Below, one piece after another: positions 54,810 through 56,147 of a stretch of 56,147 nucleotides of DNA. The stretch is from positions 1-56,147 of the forward strand of contig JADGFG010000004.1 in NCBI GenBank assembly GCA_016743995.1. Direction: 5' to 3'. The first letter of the stretch is position 1, and every line of letters starts with the position of its first letter. The translations under genes were made by a program, and so were the position numbers. This DNA comes from Kangiellaceae bacterium (lineage in GTDB: Bacteria > Pseudomonadota > Gammaproteobacteria > Enterobacterales > Kangiellaceae). Under the pieces are notes generated by a model. It saw only the letters and a list, made by a program, of their open reading frames with translations, made no database searches and was not told the origin of the DNA.

Positions 54810-55955
54810 GTGACTAAAGAATTTGTGCTAGTTGCCGGGGAGGCGTCAGGCGATATACTCGGTGCAAGCTTAATAAAATCCCTCAAACTTCATTATCCAG
54901 ATGCCCGGTTTAGTGGTATTGGCGGTAAATTGATGATGGCTGAAGGCTTTCAATCCATTTTTCCTATGGAACGATTGTCGATTATGGGGATTGTGCCCAT
55001 ATTAAAACGTTTACCTGAATTGTTAATAATGCGGCGTAAGCTGGCCAGGCATATTATTGATTTAAAGCCTTCCTGTTTTATTGGAATAGATGCACCAGTA
55101 TTTAACACTGGTCTTGAGTTTAAATTAAAATCAGCTCAGATAAAAACGGTCCATTACGTGAGTCCATCTGTCTGGGCCTGGCGAGAAAACCGAATATACA
55201 AAATTGCAAAAAGTGTCTCTCTGATGCTGTGCCTGTTTCCCTTTGAGTTACCTATTTATAAAAAGCATGCTGTTCCTGCGGTATGCATTGGTCACCCATT
55301 GGCCAATGAAATTCCAATGGACCCGGATGTAACTGATGCCAGGGCACATTTTGGTTTTAATTTAACCGATAAAGTGGTTGCTCTGTTACCAGGAAGTAGA
55401 GGGAGTGAATTGAACTATTTGCTTGAACCCTTTATCCAGACTGCCAGCGTTTTAAATTCTCATTATGTTGATATCAGATTCGTAGTACCTTGCGCGAATC
55501 AAAAACGAAGGCAACAGGTGGAAGCGTTTTTAAACAATTTTGAACATCAATTACCAATTACCCTGGTGGATGGCCAGTCTCGTCTGGTTATGCAGGCTGC
55601 TGATGCGGTTTTACTAGCATCGGGTACTGCGACTCTGGAGGCGATGTTATTAAAAAAGCCAATGTTAGTGGCTTACAAAATGTCAAACTTTAGCGTCTGG
55701 GTGTTTAAAAAACTGTTAAAGATTAAACAATTTTCATTGCCTAACCTACTGGCAGGTAAAGATATTGTTAAAGAGTTTATTCAGGAAGACTGTGTGCCTG
55801 AAAAGCTTTCTCGCGAGTTGATAGCGCTTATTGATTCAAATCAGAGCTCACCAGTTATCAGTCAGTATTATGAATTGCATCAATCCTTGAAGTTAGGTGG
55901 GAGTCATAAAGCGGCAGAGGCAATTGTTGAACTAATTAAAGAAAATAAAGAGTAA
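54810..55955 (+). CDS. lpxB: lipid A disaccharide synthase
   Basis: A GT19 glycosyltransferase that joins UDP-diacyl-GlcN and lipid X at the inner membrane. [18 protein letters not shown] and [13 protein letters not shown] are family signatures, with the nucleotide-binding [10 protein letters not shown]. Start is GTG 54810 with AAGAG upstream. A 142-base gap separates it from lpxA, and the gap shows no gene. The 381 residues are typical. Confidence 0.96.
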   Translation: MTKEFVLVAGEASGDILGASLIKSLKLHYPDARFSGIGGKLMMAEGFQSIFPMERLSIMGIVPILKRLPELLIMRRKLARHIIDLKPSCFIGIDAPVFNTGLEFKLKSAQIKTVHYVSPSVWAWRENRIYKIAKSVSLMLCLFPFELPIYKKHAVPAVCIGHPLANEIPMDPDVTDARAHFGFNLTDKVVALLPGSRGSELNYLLEPFIQTASVLNSHYVDIRFVVPCANQKRRQQVEAFLNNFEHQLPITLVDGQSRLVMQAADAVLLASGTATLEAMLLKKPMLVAYKMSNFSVWVFKKLLKIKQFSLPNLLAGKDIVKEFIQEDCVPEKLSRELIALIDSNQSSPVISQYYELHQSLKLGGSHKAAEAIVELIKENKE

Positions 55956-55959
55956 AGAA

Positions 55960-56147
55960 ATGATTAAATGGGTTGCTGGTGTAGATGAAGTGGGTCGTGG
56001 TCCCCTGGCCGGACCAGTAATTGCTGCTGCAGTGATTCTGGACCCAGAAAACCCCATTGAAGGGTTAACAGATTCAAAGAAACTTTCCGAGAAGAAGCGT
56101 GAGAAATTGTCTGCTGAAATTAAACTTAAAGCTTTAAGCTGGTATAT
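55960..56147 (+). CDS. rnhB: ribonuclease HII (partial, runs off the window)
   Basis: The first 62 codons of RNase HII, which removes ribonucleotides from DNA. It begins 4 bases after the lpxB stop at ATG 55960. [20 protein letters not shown] holds the first catalytic acidic residues (DE) of the family, and [13 protein letters not shown] follows. The stop is outside the window. Position after lpxB is canonical. Confidence 0.93.
   Translation, partial: MIKWVAGVDEVGRGPLAGPVIAAAVILDPENPIEGLTDSKKLSEKKREKLSAEIKLKALSWY

Noticed and set aside
1-56147. CRISPR array, tRNA or rRNA gene, prophage
   Set aside because: No regularly spaced direct repeats of CRISPR size, no cloverleaf or conserved rRNA segments, and no phage structural genes were seen. 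The tandem arrays present have no spacers.

Overview
The window is chromosomal DNA from a moderately AT-rich gammaproteobacterium. The evidence is the gene order: lepA-lepB-DUF4845-rnc-era-recO-pdxJ-acpS, then mreC-mreD-maf-rng-yhdP-nitrilase-tldD-darP-pmbA, then rpsB-tsf-pyrH-frr-uppS-cdsA-dxr-rseP-bamA-skp-lpxD-fabZ-lpxA-lpxB-rnhB. Outer-membrane proteins (BamA, MipA/OmpV-like, a small barrel) and a complete early lipid A block confirm a Gram-negative. A marine or environmental lineage is plausible, but I cannot name a genus.

The left third (about 1-19,600) is accessory. In order it holds a REP-type transposase (RAYT), small membrane proteins, a tandem duplication of a secreted NTF2-like protein whose second copy is frameshifted, a periplasmic WD40-like protein, a RES/HTH toxin-antitoxin pair with a clear promoter, and a deletion scar joining two 5'-truncated divergent genes (GST and metallo-beta-lactamase fold). 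After these come rsgA, a small secreted protein, an outer-membrane MipA/OmpV protein, a membrane coiled-coil protein, and a large lipoprotein with three Ig/PKD-like repeats and an unassigned Cys/His-rich C-terminal domain. The region ends with a DUF3718-like protein, a GFA-family zinc protein, an M14-type peptidase, a DUF6316 protein, a frameshifted GST, a GltS symporter and a small beta-barrel.

The right two thirds (19,745-56,147) are core housekeeping genes. They cover translation quality control, protein secretion, RNA processing, cell shape, the TldD/TldE protease, ribosomal protein S2 with EF-Ts, pyrimidine nucleotide and isoprenoid synthesis, envelope proteolysis, outer-membrane assembly and lipid A synthesis. 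The last gene, rnhB, runs off the window.

Points of interest are: the missing mreB and the absence of any standard start codon at the expected mreC start; perfect 12-bp repeats at the 3' end of rpsB; a dispersed palindromic repeat (TATACCCA/TGGGTATA) between core genes; many short tandem duplications; and the uncharacterised His/Cys-rich lipoprotein. I found no CRISPR array, prophage or tRNA. No completely new multi-gene system is evident; the best novelty candidate is the C-terminal domain of the lipoprotein at 11584-13713.
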